Shown here in pieces: positions 36,226 through 45,857 of a stretch of 64,000 nucleotides of DNA. Location of the stretch: contig JAAXGZ010000045.1 in the NCBI GenBank assembly GCA_012271135.1, positions 1 through 64,000 of the forward strand. The letters are read 5' to 3'. Each line of letters starts with the position of its first letter. Within the stretch, counting starts at the first letter, position 1. The translations under genes were made by a program, and so were the position numbers. Source of the DNA: Caldilineales bacterium (GTDB taxonomy: Bacteria; Chloroflexota; Anaerolineae; Caldilineales; Caldilineaceae). Under the pieces are notes generated by a model. The model was given only the letters and a program-made list of their open reading frames with translations, was not told the origin of the DNA and ran no database searches.

Positions 36226-37383
36226 CTAATACAGGAACATGGGCAGACCGAACGGATTCTTCATCTCCGGCCTGTAGGTCTCCACGTTGTAGAGCCGGTT
36301 CACATCGACGCACCGCGTACCCTTGGTCACTTCGCCCATGTCGATGTGGGTGAACCGGCCGTCGCGGAGGGCCACCATTCTTCCGCTTTGACCCTGGAGC
36401 AACAGATCCGCCGCCATGTGGCCGTAGGTGCGCGAAACCAGCAGGTCCAAGGCATCCGGTGCCCCCGTGCGCATCAGGTAGGCCAGCTTCTGGTTGATGA
36501 TCCCGAACCCCGTGTGTTCCTCGATCATGGCTCCCACCACCTCTCCAATGCCGCCCAGCTTGCGGTGGCCGAAGGCATCGGCCTGGCCCGACTCGATAAT
36601 CTCGCCGCCCTCCACCGTGGCGCCTTCGCTGATCACCACCATGGCGTAGTTGCTGGGGTTGCGGTTCCAGTCCTCGGTGACGAGTGCCATGAGTCGGTCC
36701 GGGTTGAAGGGTACCTCGCAGATTAGGGCGCGGTCGGCATCCGCCACATAGCTGCTGAGCAGGGCCGTCTCGCCCGAGTTGCGGCCGAAGAGTTCGATCA
36801 CAGCGACGCGTTCGTGGGAGCCGGCGCTGGTGCGCAGGTTGGTGATGAACTCGGCGCTGCGCGTGACCGCGGTGCTGAAGCCCATGCAGTAGTCGGTGCC
36901 ATAGACATCGTTGTCCATGGTCTTGGGACAAGCCACAATCTGGACTCCTTCCGCGTGCAAGCGCCCGCCGTAGCCCAGGGTGTCATCGCCCCCGATCGGG
37001 ACCAGGGTTTCCACGCCCAGTGCGTCCAGGTTCTTGATCACCGTGGAGGTGAAGTCGTAGGTGCCCCCGCCGTTGTCCGTGGCATCGCCCGCCGACAGGT
37101 GTTCCGGGATCGCGCCGGCCTTGACCTTGCCCGGATTGGTCCGGCTGGAGTGCAGGAATGTGCCACCGGTGCGATCGATTGTGCGGACGGCCTCCGCGTC
37201 AAGGCTGTAGGTGTGGTGGGCGACCGACTCCGGGTCGTCGGGATTGATCTCCAGGGGGCCGGCCCATCCGCGGCGGAACCCGACCACTTCGTGTCCCGCT
37301 TCCGTCATCCGGGTCACGATGGACTTGATGCACGGATTCAGACCGGGAACGTCGCCGCCGCCTGTCAGGATGCCCAGTTTCAT
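36226..37383 (-). CDS. pfp: 6-phosphofructokinase, probably pyrophosphate-dependent
   Basis: A 385-residue PFK-A family enzyme starting [16 protein letters not shown]. The ATP/PPi selectivity positions read GGDDT and PKTMDND. Asp and Lys at these two sites mark PPi-dependent enzymes, whereas ATP enzymes have Gly at both. Catalytic TMDND and ELFGRNSGE are intact. It would phosphorylate fructose-6-P reversibly with PPi. The ATG at 37383 is preferred over a longer N-terminus without homology. Confidence 0.9.
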   Translation of the reverse strand: MKLGILTGGGDVPGLNPCIKSIVTRMTEAGHEVVGFRRGWAGPLEINPDDPESVAHHTYSLDAEAVRTIDRTGGTFLHSSRTNPGKVKAGAIPEHLSAGDATDNGGGTYDFTSTVIKNLDALGVETLVPIGGDDTLGYGGRLHAEGVQIVACPKTMDNDVYGTDYCMGFSTAVTRSAEFITNLRTSAGSHERVAVIELFGRNSGETALLSSYVADADRALICEVPFNPDRLMALVTEDWNRNPSNYAMVVISEGATVEGGEIIESGQADAFGHRKLGGIGEVVGAMIEEHTGFGIINQKLAYLMRTGAPDALDLLVSRTYGHMAADLLLQGQSGRMVALRDGRFTHIDMGEVTKGTRCVDVNRLYNVETYRPEMKNPFGLPMFLY

Positions 37384-37492
37384 AACATGTCTCCGCAAAT
37401 GGTGTCGGCCGGCGCCTCCAACAGGCATCCGATTCGGTCCGATTCTAATTCAGGATGGCGCCGCAGGCCCCGAATCGGGCCGCGCGCAGCGA

Positions 37493-38671
37493 TCATCCGA
37501 AGATCTGGTGCTGTCTCAATGCCATCCGGTAGAAGCCCACCAGTTGATCCATTGTGCTGCGCCAGTCCTGGCGCAAGGCGTGTTGCCAGCCGGCTTCGGC
37601 AAAGGATTGCAGGAGGGATCGGTTGTCCTTCATCTGTTTGACCTGTTCGCGTATTTCGCCCGGGTTCTCCGGGTCGAACAGCAATCCGTTGCGGTTGTGC
37701 GCAACCGTGTCCGTGATGCCACCCCTGCGGGCGGCAATCACGGGCAGGCGGCAGGCCATCGCTTCCAGGGCCACAAGGCCAAACGTTTCGGTTGTGGACG
37801 GAAAGACAAACAGGTCCGCGGCGCGATAGGCCTCAACCAGGTCCTGGCCGTAACGGTAGCCGGTGAAGGCAGTGGGGGTTCCCGCGTACCAGGCCCTGAG
37901 TTCGGCATGGCTGGGACCGTCGCCGACGAGTGCCAGGCGCAGGCCCTTCATCGGAAACAGCCGGTCGCGCAGTCCGAACAGGCCTTTTTCGGGCGCGTGG
38001 CGACCCACGTTGAGGACCAGGAAGTCGTCGGGATGTCCCTGTGTCAGTTCCTCGCGCATCTTCGGATCGACAGGGCCGGCGCTGAACAGGTCGGTGTCGA
38101 TGCCGCGTCGCCACCAGCGGACTCTGCTGATGCCCTGTCGCCTTAGGTCGTCGCGCAGGACGCTGGAGGGGCAGACCGTCAGGGTGGCTTGGTTGTGCAG
38201 GTAGGTTGCGTATCGCCTCAGGAACCCGGTCAGGAAGCCTTGGCCGTAAAAAGCCGCATACCGCGCGATGTCCGTGTGATAGGAGGCCAACACCGGGATC
38301 CCCAGCCGGCGCGCCATGCGCATGCCGAACGGTCCCAGCACGAACGGGTGCAGGACATGCACCAAGTCGGGCTGGAACTGGCGCAACGTCCGGAACGAAT
38401 CCGATCGGGGAAAGTTGAACTTCAGTTCCGTGTAGTACGGGGCGGTGATGCCGTTGACCGGTACAACCCGAAAGCCGGCGAACTCGCTGGGACCGCCGGA
38501 AGGCGCAAACAGGATGGCTTCGTGTCCCTCGGAAGCCAGGTATCGGAGGAGCAGCTGCAGGATGTTGACCACCCCGTCGATCTTGGGCAGGAATGTTTCG
38601 GTAAAGAGCCCGATCCGCAAGCGATGCGGTTGGTCCGGCTTGGATTCGGATGGACTTCTGTGTGCTACCAT
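37493..38671 (-). CDS. sqdX: GT4 glycosyltransferase, probable SQDG synthase
   Basis: A 392-residue GT-B glycosyltransferase of family GT4. The N-terminal LFTETFLPKIDGVVNIL and the C-terminal FVFPSTTETFGLVALEAMAC (nucleotide-sugar site EX7E) are typical, as is VLNVGRHAPEKG. It is divergent from UDP-sulfoquinovose synthase with about 165 bases between starts, which supports sulfoquinovosyl transfer to diacylglycerol. Other GT4 acceptors cannot be excluded by sequence alone. The true start is the ATG at 38671; the longer frame lies over sqdB. Confidence 0.8.
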   Translation of the reverse strand: MVAHRSPSESKPDQPHRLRIGLFTETFLPKIDGVVNILQLLLRYLASEGHEAILFAPSGGPSEFAGFRVVPVNGITAPYYTELKFNFPRSDSFRTLRQFQPDLVHVLHPFVLGPFGMRMARRLGIPVLASYHTDIARYAAFYGQGFLTGFLRRYATYLHNQATLTVCPSSVLRDDLRRQGISRVRWWRRGIDTDLFSAGPVDPKMREELTQGHPDDFLVLNVGRHAPEKGLFGLRDRLFPMKGLRLALVGDGPSHAELRAWYAGTPTAFTGYRYGQDLVEAYRAADLFVFPSTTETFGLVALEAMACRLPVIAARRGGITDTVAHNRNGLLFDPENPGEIREQVKQMKDNRSLLQSFAEAGWQHALRQDWRSTMDQLVGFYRMALRQHQIFG

Positions 38672-38836
38672 GCCGACTGCCTCAACGAGGTTTAGCCTGT
38701 CCTGCGGGGAGTGTCCGGACCGCCTTGCCGGACCCGCGCGGCGCAGGGCATGAGCCAACCTGCCCGGATGATGAGACTGCCCTTTCCGCCTCGCAGCCCC
38801 CTTCCCGGAACCGAGTACGCAGCAAGTAAGGGATTC

Positions 38837-40075
38837 ATGAGTGCGAGTCGAGCAAACAATGTTGTGGTACTCGGCGGAGATGGTTTCTGCGGATGGCCCA
38901 CCAGCCTGCTGCTGTCCCGCCAGGGATTCAACGTCACGATTGTAGACAACTTGGTCAGGCGAAAGACCGATGTGGAACTGGGCACGAAGTCGCTGACGCC
39001 GATCTCCCCAATCGACACACGTCTGGCTGCCTGGCGGGAGGTCACGGGGAAGGATCTCTGCCACGTCGACATCGATATCGCAGAGGACTATGCAAGCCTG
39101 GTGGCACTCCTGCGCGATCTGCAGCCGCAGGCCGTCGTGCACTTCGGTGAACAGCGGGCGGCGCCCTATTCGATGAAGTCGCCGCGTCACAAGCGCTACA
39201 CGATCGACAATAACATCAACGCTACGCACAATCTCCTGTGCGGCATTGTCGAGACCGGGTTGGACATACACGTGGTCCACCTGGGAACCATGGGTGTCTA
39301 CGGCTACGGCACGGCCGGACTCAAAATCCCCGAGGGCTACCTGCCCGTACAAGTGGAGGCGGAAGGGGTTCGCCACGAGATGGAAATCATCTATCCCCCC
39401 AATCCCGGCAGCGTCTATCACATGACCAAGACGCTGGATGCGCTGATGTTCTTCTATTACAACAAGAACGATCAGGTGCGCATTACCGATCTCCACCAGG
39501 GCATTGTCTGGGGCACGAACACCGCCGACACCCTGGCCGACGAACGCCTCATCAACCGGTTCGACTACGAGGGGGACTATGGAACGGTCCTCAACCGCTT
39601 CCTGATGCAGAGCGTGGTCGGACATCCCATCACGGTCTACGGCACCGGCGGCCAGACCCGCGCCTTCATCCACATCCGCGATACCGCACGGTGTGTGAAC
39701 CTGGCGATCGACAATCCGCCCGAACGCGGCGAACGGGTCAAGATTTTCAATCAGGTGACCGAAACCCACAGAGTTAGGGATCTCGCCCGGCTGGTAGGGA
39801 AACTGACCGGTGCGGAGGTCAGGTACTACACGAACCCGCGCAATGAGGCACTTGAGAACGACCTCAGGGTGGAGAACCGCCAGTTCCTGGACCTGGGACT
39901 GGCCCCGGTGACGCTCAGTGAAGGCCTCTTGGAAGAGGTGATTGAGGTCGCCCGGCGCTACGCCGACCGTTGCGACCCGGCCAAGATCATCGCCGACTCA
40001 ACGTGGCGGGCCGATATCCCGGTGGACCGGGTTGGTTCGCAGGAACCCAATCGCTGGCAACCCGACACCAGTTGA
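38837..40075 (+). CDS. sqdB: UDP-sulfoquinovose synthase
   Basis: A 412-residue extended SDR enzyme that makes UDP-sulfoquinovose from UDP-glucose and sulfite. The NAD site is VVLGGDGFCGWPTSL. SQD1-specific pieces include VDNLVRRKTDVELGTKSLTPI, HFGEQRAAPYSM, the catalytic YHMTK, and GTGGQTRAFIHIRDT. The first step of sulfolipid synthesis, with the divergent GT4 gene as the likely second. The ATG at 38837 is preceded by a weak AAGGG. Confidence 0.93.
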   Translation: MSASRANNVVVLGGDGFCGWPTSLLLSRQGFNVTIVDNLVRRKTDVELGTKSLTPISPIDTRLAAWREVTGKDLCHVDIDIAEDYASLVALLRDLQPQAVVHFGEQRAAPYSMKSPRHKRYTIDNNINATHNLLCGIVETGLDIHVVHLGTMGVYGYGTAGLKIPEGYLPVQVEAEGVRHEMEIIYPPNPGSVYHMTKTLDALMFFYYNKNDQVRITDLHQGIVWGTNTADTLADERLINRFDYEGDYGTVLNRFLMQSVVGHPITVYGTGGQTRAFIHIRDTARCVNLAIDNPPERGERVKIFNQVTETHRVRDLARLVGKLTGAEVRYYTNPRNEALENDLRVENRQFLDLGLAPVTLSEGLLEEVIEVARRYADRCDPAKIIADSTWRADIPVDRVGSQEPNRWQPDTS

Positions 40076-40097
40076 GTTCGGTTCGGGCCGGTTGTTG

Positions 40098-40320
40098 GGG
40101 GCCGGTTTGCACGCCCTTGCAACTCGGGTTCAGGCAGTGTTCCTCAAGACCGTAACGACCATGGTGGGCCTGTCGCCCTTGCTTTATGAACGTGGCGACG
40201 ACCTGTAGTTCATCGTGCCGTTCGTTGTCAGCAATTTGGGAGGGCTGGTCTTGTCGGGCGTGTTCATTGCTCTTTGTGCTGCCGGCGCTGGTCATGGTGA
40301 TCGACGGCGCCGCTGAATGA
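40098..40320 (+). pseudogene. RND (AcrB/HAE1) efflux pump C-terminal remnant
   Basis: Conceptual translation gives ALATRVQAVFLKTVTTMVGL then SPLLYERGDDL, a stop at 40206, then FIVPFVVSNLGGLVLSGVFI. After a one-base shift near 40269 it continues LFVLPALVMVIDGAAE and a stop at 40318. This is the characteristic last segment of RND transporters. The rest of the gene (about 3 kb) is absent. It lies directly behind sqdB. Confidence 0.7.
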
Positions 40321-40927
40321 AGCCTGCTCTTGGGAAACCTTGTTGAGCGATCTGTACCGAGAGGGGTCCCCCAAATCCGTCAACTGAGTCCAGCGGACAA
40401 GAAGCGCAGGGTGCAGCCTTGAGGCATCCAGGAGCCGGCAGGGCGGTGCTTGACGAGTGCCGGTTGCGGTTGTCGGGCAGGGAGGATCAGGCATCCTGAA
40501 TACGGTGGCGGCTACGGCCGACAGCTCAAGAGCCGGAACGGGCTTGGTTGCCCCCTCCCGCAACCACATTTGCTGTCATGGAAAGTACCCCCATACCATG
40601 AACTCAATGGGCCTGTTCCAGCGGGTTGGCCGCGCCCCAACGTTGGTGAATCCGCAACGATTAAACCCAGGCACACACAGTCGGTCATGTGCCTGCGCAG
40701 CGGTTCCGTGGCTCCCGGCGTTTAAGTGAACCGTTCGTTCGTTGACTGGCACGTCGAACTATACGAAACCAACCTCAACCGGCCGCGTCCGTGGCGCACG
40801 TGGACGAGATGCATGGTCCGAGGATTGGACGAGGCTGGCCGCTGCACATCTCCATCGATGCCGTTTAATCCGTCTGCACGAACTTTGATGCGGTCAGTCG
40901 GTCGGCTTGTTGCTGCTCGAGGGCGGG
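40321..40927. other. Intergenic gap, no gene supported
   Basis: About 600 bases between the RND remnant and the TPR protein gene. Short ORFs here lack recognisable features or ribosome sites. No tRNA or strong promoter was found; it may be further decayed sequence. Confidence 0.45.
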
Positions 40928-41905
40928 TCAACCACAGTCGAGTTCGCGTTCCTCCGTCTCCTGCGCGTCGAAGCTGCCGGGCGACTGCATCAGGTATCCA
41001 AGCCGGACTCTGGCAATGACCTGTAGTTGCGGTTGGCCGTCGGCAGCCAAGTCGTACGTCTTGTTGAAGTAGTCCACTGCCCGTTGCGCGTCGCCCATGG
41101 CCTCGGCTACGCTGGCGATCAGGAAATGGGCCTGTGCGTTGTCGGGATCCGTTGCCAGAGCGGAGAGCGCCGCGCATTCCGCACCGTCCATGTCCCCGGC
41201 CCGCAGACGATTGGTCCCGAGAGTCACCCAGATGTTGTGCGAGGGGATGTTCGAATCCGACAGGGCCTCGGCCACGTAGTCAGCAGCTTGTTCAGGGTTG
41301 TCCCGACGTTCCTCAATCACAGCGGCCCAGAGCAGGACTTCCGTGGCATTGTTCGACGACTCAAGGCCGGCCTGGGCCACGGTCCGGGCGGTGTCCCAAT
41401 CACGGATGTCGACCGCCTTTTCGATGTCGTAGCCAATATCGGTGATAAGCACGGCGTTGGGGTCGGGCGGAAAGACATAGGTGACCAGAATCCAAACCGC
41501 GATGCCCAGCACCGCGATGCCGCCGACGAGTCGAAGCCACCGAAACAGGGTGCGTCGGGTTTGCGCGGCATGCACTTCGTCCAGGGTCCACCAGAACCCG
41601 TTGGTTTGCGCCAGCGACTGGCGGAGCTGGTCCATACCGCCGTGGGTGTTGGCCGCCTTCACGATTTCGCCGGCAATTTCACTCAGCCGGAACTCGAATC
41701 CGGCCCACTGCCCGTCCTCGGCCTTAAGATCGACGCCTCGCGCGCGGAGGTCTTCCTTGAGCAGCCAAGAGGAGTCCAGCAGCTGCAGGGTCCGCTCCAC
41801 CGTGTGCGAATTGACCTTAACCAGCAGCTTCTCCAATTCGTTGAGCTGATCCCTGAGCTTGGCTGCATCGCTGAGGGACTCGGTGTTGGGGTTGGGCTGT
41901 GCCAT
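40928..41905 (-). CDS. TPR-containing single-pass membrane protein
   Basis: A 325-residue protein. Residues 1-120 are helical and cytoplasmic with a long coiled-coil-like start (LRDQLNELEKLLVKV). One membrane helix lies at about 125-150 (GGIAVLGIAVWILVTYVF). The rest holds TPR-like helical repeats, for example EQAADYVAEALSD and DAQRAVDYFNKTYDLA. It probably scaffolds an envelope complex; no enzyme motif is visible. It follows the MBL-fold gene by 30 bases. Confidence 0.7.
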   Translation of the reverse strand: MAQPNPNTESLSDAAKLRDQLNELEKLLVKVNSHTVERTLQLLDSSWLLKEDLRARGVDLKAEDGQWAGFEFRLSEIAGEIVKAANTHGGMDQLRQSLAQTNGFWWTLDEVHAAQTRRTLFRWLRLVGGIAVLGIAVWILVTYVFPPDPNAVLITDIGYDIEKAVDIRDWDTARTVAQAGLESSNNATEVLLWAAVIEERRDNPEQAADYVAEALSDSNIPSHNIWVTLGTNRLRAGDMDGAECAALSALATDPDNAQAHFLIASVAEAMGDAQRAVDYFNKTYDLAADGQPQLQVIARVRLGYLMQSPGSFDAQETEERELDCG

Positions 41906-41935
41906 GGCGGTATCCCGTCCGATTCGGGTTTGCGA

Positions 41936-42847
41936 TCAGGCTTGCACCTGGGCCGCGCGCTGAAGCTCGCGGTAGACGCGGTTGATGCCGGAACCGATTT
42001 GGCTTTCGATTTTCGATCTACGTGTATTGGGCACGGTGAATCGGTCCATCAGGTCCTTGACCAGCTCCTTCTTGGTTTCATTCTTGTCCTTGCCGGCCGC
42101 CAGGCACTCCGCAACCTGTTGCCGCAGGCTTTGGATGTAGTCCTCCATGAGCCGGATGCGTTCCAGGCCCTGCAGGGGTTCGCCGTGGCCGGGCACGATG
42201 ACCTCGGGGTCCAGCGACCGAATCAGTTTGAGTGCCTCCAGCCACTCCTCGGAATTGGCCTGTGCCATGTAGGGATGCTGGTCGGTCCAAATTGTGTCGC
42301 CGACGAAGCAAATCCGCTCCTTCTCCAGCCAGATGATGGAGGTGGCCGGTGTGTGGCCGCCAACGAAAATGCACTCGATGCTGGTGCCGCCAATGAAGAA
42401 GCCGGCCCGCTGGGTAAAGGTAATCTGGGGAGGATGCACTGTGATCTCCTCCATCTCGGCCTGGATCTCGGGCATCTTCCGGAAACTGTTCCTCACCCGT
42501 TCCTTGAAGTTCTCCGAGAATCCCTGCATCTCCTTGTGGGCCCGTTCATGGCCGATTACCAAAGCAGGCATGAAATACTGGCAACCGAGCGCGTGGCCGC
42601 GGTGGTGGTCCGTCAGCAGGATGTAGGAAATGGGGATGTTCTTGGAGAACTCCTCGATCTGGCTGCGCCAGTGTTTGGCCTGCTGCGGAATAAGCGGCGT
42701 GTCAATCAGGACTGCGCCTTCACGCGTTACGATGCAGCCGGTGGTGCAGGTGCTGTAGTTGATGTTGATGTACACCTTGGAGGACAGCTTGCGTACCGGG
42801 CAGTACTTGTCCAGATCCTCGGGTGTGATGGCGGGGGAGTCGGGCAT
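41936..42847 (-). CDS. Metallo-beta-lactamase-fold protein with altered metal motif
   Basis: A 303-residue MBL-fold protein. The canonical HxHxDH is replaced by D-H-H-R-G-H in ILLTDHHRGHALG, losing the first His and the metal-2 Asp. Later ligands are kept: GGHTPATS, FVGDTIWTD, and VPGHGEPL. A long helical C-terminal tail (about 70 residues) follows. It may bind one metal or use a different chemistry. The ATG at 42847 is preferred, the upstream frame being proline-rich and unconserved-looking. Confidence 0.75.
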   Translation of the reverse strand: MPDSPAITPEDLDKYCPVRKLSSKVYININYSTCTTGCIVTREGAVLIDTPLIPQQAKHWRSQIEEFSKNIPISYILLTDHHRGHALGCQYFMPALVIGHERAHKEMQGFSENFKERVRNSFRKMPEIQAEMEEITVHPPQITFTQRAGFFIGGTSIECIFVGGHTPATSIIWLEKERICFVGDTIWTDQHPYMAQANSEEWLEALKLIRSLDPEVIVPGHGEPLQGLERIRLMEDYIQSLRQQVAECLAAGKDKNETKKELVKDLMDRFTVPNTRRSKIESQIGSGINRVYRELQRAAQVQA

Positions 42848-42934
42848 GTTGGAAAAGGGTGGTGGATCGACGACGGGAACGGGTGCGAAGCGGTGGCGGA
42901 TTGACTGGGGCAAGGGTTCGACCGGTGGTGGCGA

Positions 42935-43804
42935 TCAGCGAAACTCGTCGGCAGCCTTGTCGCTGAACGACTGAACCTGCTGTTGTGCTTGAACATCTCC
43001 TTTCGGCTTGCGGCGACGGCCGCGTCGTCGTTGGCGGGGGGGCGGGCGCGGGGGTTCGTGCGGATCCCGGACATCCGCCTGCGAGGCCAGGGAGTCCGAC
43101 GGAAAGGCGACGTCGGTATCCGGTTCGTTCGCGAAGTAAAGCCGGGTCCTTTCGAGCACCAGCGCGTGTTCGGACAGGCCCAGTTCGTCAACCACTTCAT
43201 CGGGTCGTCCTGTGGCGCCTTCCACCATCTGAACGCGGAGCAGCAGGTTATGGCACGGTCCCGCGGCATCGAATCCCACCCACGCCAGGCGGTGGACCAG
43301 GGGCCTCAGGTTGTACCGATACGGATGGCCCTTGCGCTCCCGTTTCCGCCACACGGTGCCGCGGGCCAGGAACTCGTGCACCACCTGCGGGCCGGTGGCA
43401 GTTTCCGGGGCGATGACGCGGATGTGGTAGTCGGCTCCGGTGAGCAGCCCCTGCAAGGGCCGACTCCTGACCGGGATTTCCTGCATCGAACGAATTGACA
43501 CTCCGGGAGGGAGCTTGGCCCTCAGGCGGCCTTCGACCTGGACCACCGGCATCCGTTCGGACAGCCGGAAATCCATGTGCTCGGCCCGGCCGCAACAGCC
43601 GACCGCCAGCGGGGCCGCAAACTGAATGTGCGGCTGCGGATTGAACCCCTGCTTATAGGCCACGGGCAGCATGGTACGCCGAAGGGCGCGTTCCCACATG
43701 CGGAATTCGTCCTTGTGGGAGATGAACCGCAGGGCTTCGCCGCGGCTGTACACCACCCGCAGGCGCTGCGGTTCGTGCTGGTTGCCCGTCTCCTGGTCAG
43801 GCAT
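42935..43804 (-). CDS. DUF2344 radical SAM-linked protein
   Basis: A 289-residue protein of the TIGR03936/DUF2344 family: RVVYSRGEALRFISHKDEFR at the start, AYKQGFNPQPHIQFAAPLAVG, and a middle barrel-like part. The C-terminal 60 residues are very basic and low-complexity (PPPRQRRRGRRRKPKG), suggesting RNA binding. It overlaps the upstream B12/radical SAM gene by eight bases. The pair commonly precedes rplU-rpmA in bacteria and may modify RNA. Confidence 0.85.
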   Translation of the reverse strand: MPDQETGNQHEPQRLRVVYSRGEALRFISHKDEFRMWERALRRTMLPVAYKQGFNPQPHIQFAAPLAVGCCGRAEHMDFRLSERMPVVQVEGRLRAKLPPGVSIRSMQEIPVRSRPLQGLLTGADYHIRVIAPETATGPQVVHEFLARGTVWRKRERKGHPYRYNLRPLVHRLAWVGFDAAGPCHNLLLRVQMVEGATGRPDEVVDELGLSEHALVLERTRLYFANEPDTDVAFPSDSLASQADVRDPHEPPRPPPRQRRRGRRRKPKGDVQAQQQVQSFSDKAADEFR

Positions 43805-45857
43805 CCACCGGATCTCCCGGTTCGATGTGCTGGCTGACCGTTCCGTGTCGGCGTTGGGGCACCCGTTCGCCGAACTGGCCTGTCAGTTCCGGCGACATTT
43901 CATCATTGAAGTACATCGGGATCGGAACAATGTCCACCGGCTGGCGTGTCTTGTCCTTGCCCAAGGGCGGGCAGGCCCAGGCTGCGTCCGGGGTGGACCG
44001 GCGCTCTTCCTTGAAGTATCCCAGGATCCCGCAGCTGAAACAGTGTTCGCGGCAGTCGTCGACCACGCCTCCCTGGAAGGCATGCACGTACTCCATCTCC
44101 ATGAACTCGCGATCCACGCCGGCCGAGATGTGGTCCCAAGGCAATGTTTCGGCAATCGGACGTTCCCGGTGCGTGTACCACGCCATGTCGAGGCCGCAGT
44201 CCTCGAAGGCCTGCTGCCAGAGGTCGAATTGGAACCACTCGTTCCAGGCGTCCAGTTTGCAGCCCAGCCGCCAAGCCTGTTCCACGACATCGGCCGTGCG
44301 CCGATCACCGCGGGTCAGGAAGGTTTCGTGCATGGTTTCGCGGAAGTCGTTCCATGTGAAGTGGATGTGGCGATCGCGCAGGTTGGCCTTCAGGATGTCC
44401 ACATGCCGTCGGATGCGGTCCTCCCGTTCCAGCGGTACCCACTGGAACGGTGTATGCGGCTTGGGCACCAGCGTGCTGACACCGAGCCGCACCCGGGCCT
44501 TGCCGCCAATGGCCTCGCGGCCCCGGGCCAGCACCGCCTTGGCGAGGTCGGCGATGGCCTGCACATCCTCGTCGGTCTGGGTTGGATGCCCGATCATGAA
44601 GTACATCTTGATCGTGGTCCAGCCGCGGCTGTAGACCTCGGTGGCCGTGGCCAGCAGATCCTCGGACGCGATCGGTTTGTTGATGACGTCGCGGAGCCGA
44701 TCCGTGGCGGCTTCGGGCGCAAAGGTGAATCCAGGTCGGCGTCGGCCCTTTTCGAGAAGTTCCATCAGCCCCACACTGAAGGACTCGATGCGCAGGCTGG
44801 GCAGGCCGATGGAGAGTTTCCGATGTCCGTGTTTCTCCACGACGCGCCGGACCAGATCCTCGACATAGGTGTAGTCGCTGCTGCTGAGGCTGAGGAAACT
44901 GACCTCCTCGAAGCCGGTGTGTTCGCAGATTTCGTCGACGGCGGCCAGCACTTCCTCAACAGGCCGTTCCCTGACCGGTCTGAAAATCATCCCTGCCTGG
45001 CAAAAGCGGCAGCCTCGCGTGCAACCCCTCATGATCTCGATTGCAGCCCGGTTGTGGACGGTGTCCACGAACGGCACGATGAACCGTGTGACGGGCGGCG
45101 GCAACACCTTGACGACCCGTTTCATGACAACGGCCGGCGCCGCCGGATCGCAGGGCTTGGTGGCTGCCAGGGTACCGTCGCCATGGTAGGTGGCTTCGTA
45201 CAGCGCGGGCACGTAAACGCCCGGAACGGCGGCCAGCATTTGCCACAGGGAAAGTCGGTCCAGAGCCGAGTTGGCCTCGCGCCGCTGTCGCCACGCACGA
45301 TGCGCCTCGATGACCTCGATCATCACCTCTTCGCCTTCCCCAATCACCATGGCGTCGAAGAAGGGACTCATGGGTTCGGGGTTGTAGCAACCCGAGCCTC
45401 CGGCCAGGACGACCGGATGGTCGGGTTCCCTGTCCGCCGCCCGCAGGGGCAGTCCGGCCAGATCGAGCATGGTCAGGACATTGGTGTACAGCTGTTCGTA
45501 CGGGAGGCTGAACCCCAGGATGTCGAAGTCGTGCAGCGGATGGCGGGTTTCAAGGCTGAACAACGGAATGCCTTCGTCCCGCATCACCTGCTCAAAGTCG
45601 GGCCACGGGCAATAGACCCGTTCCGCCAGCATGTGGGGGTGCTTGTTGATGAGGTCATACAGGATCATCAGGCCGAGGTTGCTGCCTCCCAACTCGTAAA
45701 TGTCGGGGAAGGCCAGTGCAACCCGGTCGCGCAGGCCGCGATCGGACCAATCCTTGACCACGCTGTTCAACTCGCCGCCCGTGTAACGGGCCGGCACGTT
45801 GACGCGCGGCAAAACCCGGTCGAGGGTTTGTGTGATCGCCTCAGGTGTGGCCAGCAT
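43797..45857 (-). CDS. B12-binding radical SAM protein (TIGR03960 type)
   Basis: A 686-residue enzyme. The N-terminal half is cobalamin-domain-like (LAFPDIYELGGSNLGLMILY, VLAGGSGCYNPEP). The radical SAM cluster CTRGCRFCQAG lies near residue 285, followed by LSLSSSDYTYVEDL. A C-terminal zinc-like CREHCFSCGILGYF is present. It is thought to act with DUF2344. The ATG at 45857 is preferred over a TTG four codons upstream. Confidence 0.88.
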   Translation of the reverse strand: MLATPEAITQTLDRVLPRVNVPARYTGGELNSVVKDWSDRGLRDRVALAFPDIYELGGSNLGLMILYDLINKHPHMLAERVYCPWPDFEQVMRDEGIPLFSLETRHPLHDFDILGFSLPYEQLYTNVLTMLDLAGLPLRAADREPDHPVVLAGGSGCYNPEPMSPFFDAMVIGEGEEVMIEVIEAHRAWRQRREANSALDRLSLWQMLAAVPGVYVPALYEATYHGDGTLAATKPCDPAAPAVVMKRVVKVLPPPVTRFIVPFVDTVHNRAAIEIMRGCTRGCRFCQAGMIFRPVRERPVEEVLAAVDEICEHTGFEEVSFLSLSSSDYTYVEDLVRRVVEKHGHRKLSIGLPSLRIESFSVGLMELLEKGRRRPGFTFAPEAATDRLRDVINKPIASEDLLATATEVYSRGWTTIKMYFMIGHPTQTDEDVQAIADLAKAVLARGREAIGGKARVRLGVSTLVPKPHTPFQWVPLEREDRIRRHVDILKANLRDRHIHFTWNDFRETMHETFLTRGDRRTADVVEQAWRLGCKLDAWNEWFQFDLWQQAFEDCGLDMAWYTHRERPIAETLPWDHISAGVDREFMEMEYVHAFQGGVVDDCREHCFSCGILGYFKEERRSTPDAAWACPPLGKDKTRQPVDIVPIPMYFNDEMSPELTGQFGERVPQRRHGTVSQHIEPGDPVDA

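Noticed and set aside
38672-39769. Long upstream extension of the GT4 glycosyltransferase
   Set aside because: It is antisense to sqdB; the GT4 fold starts at ATG 38671.
41027-42904. 625-codon plus-strand open frame
   Set aside because: Spans two real minus-strand genes (TPR and MBL-fold) as their shadow.
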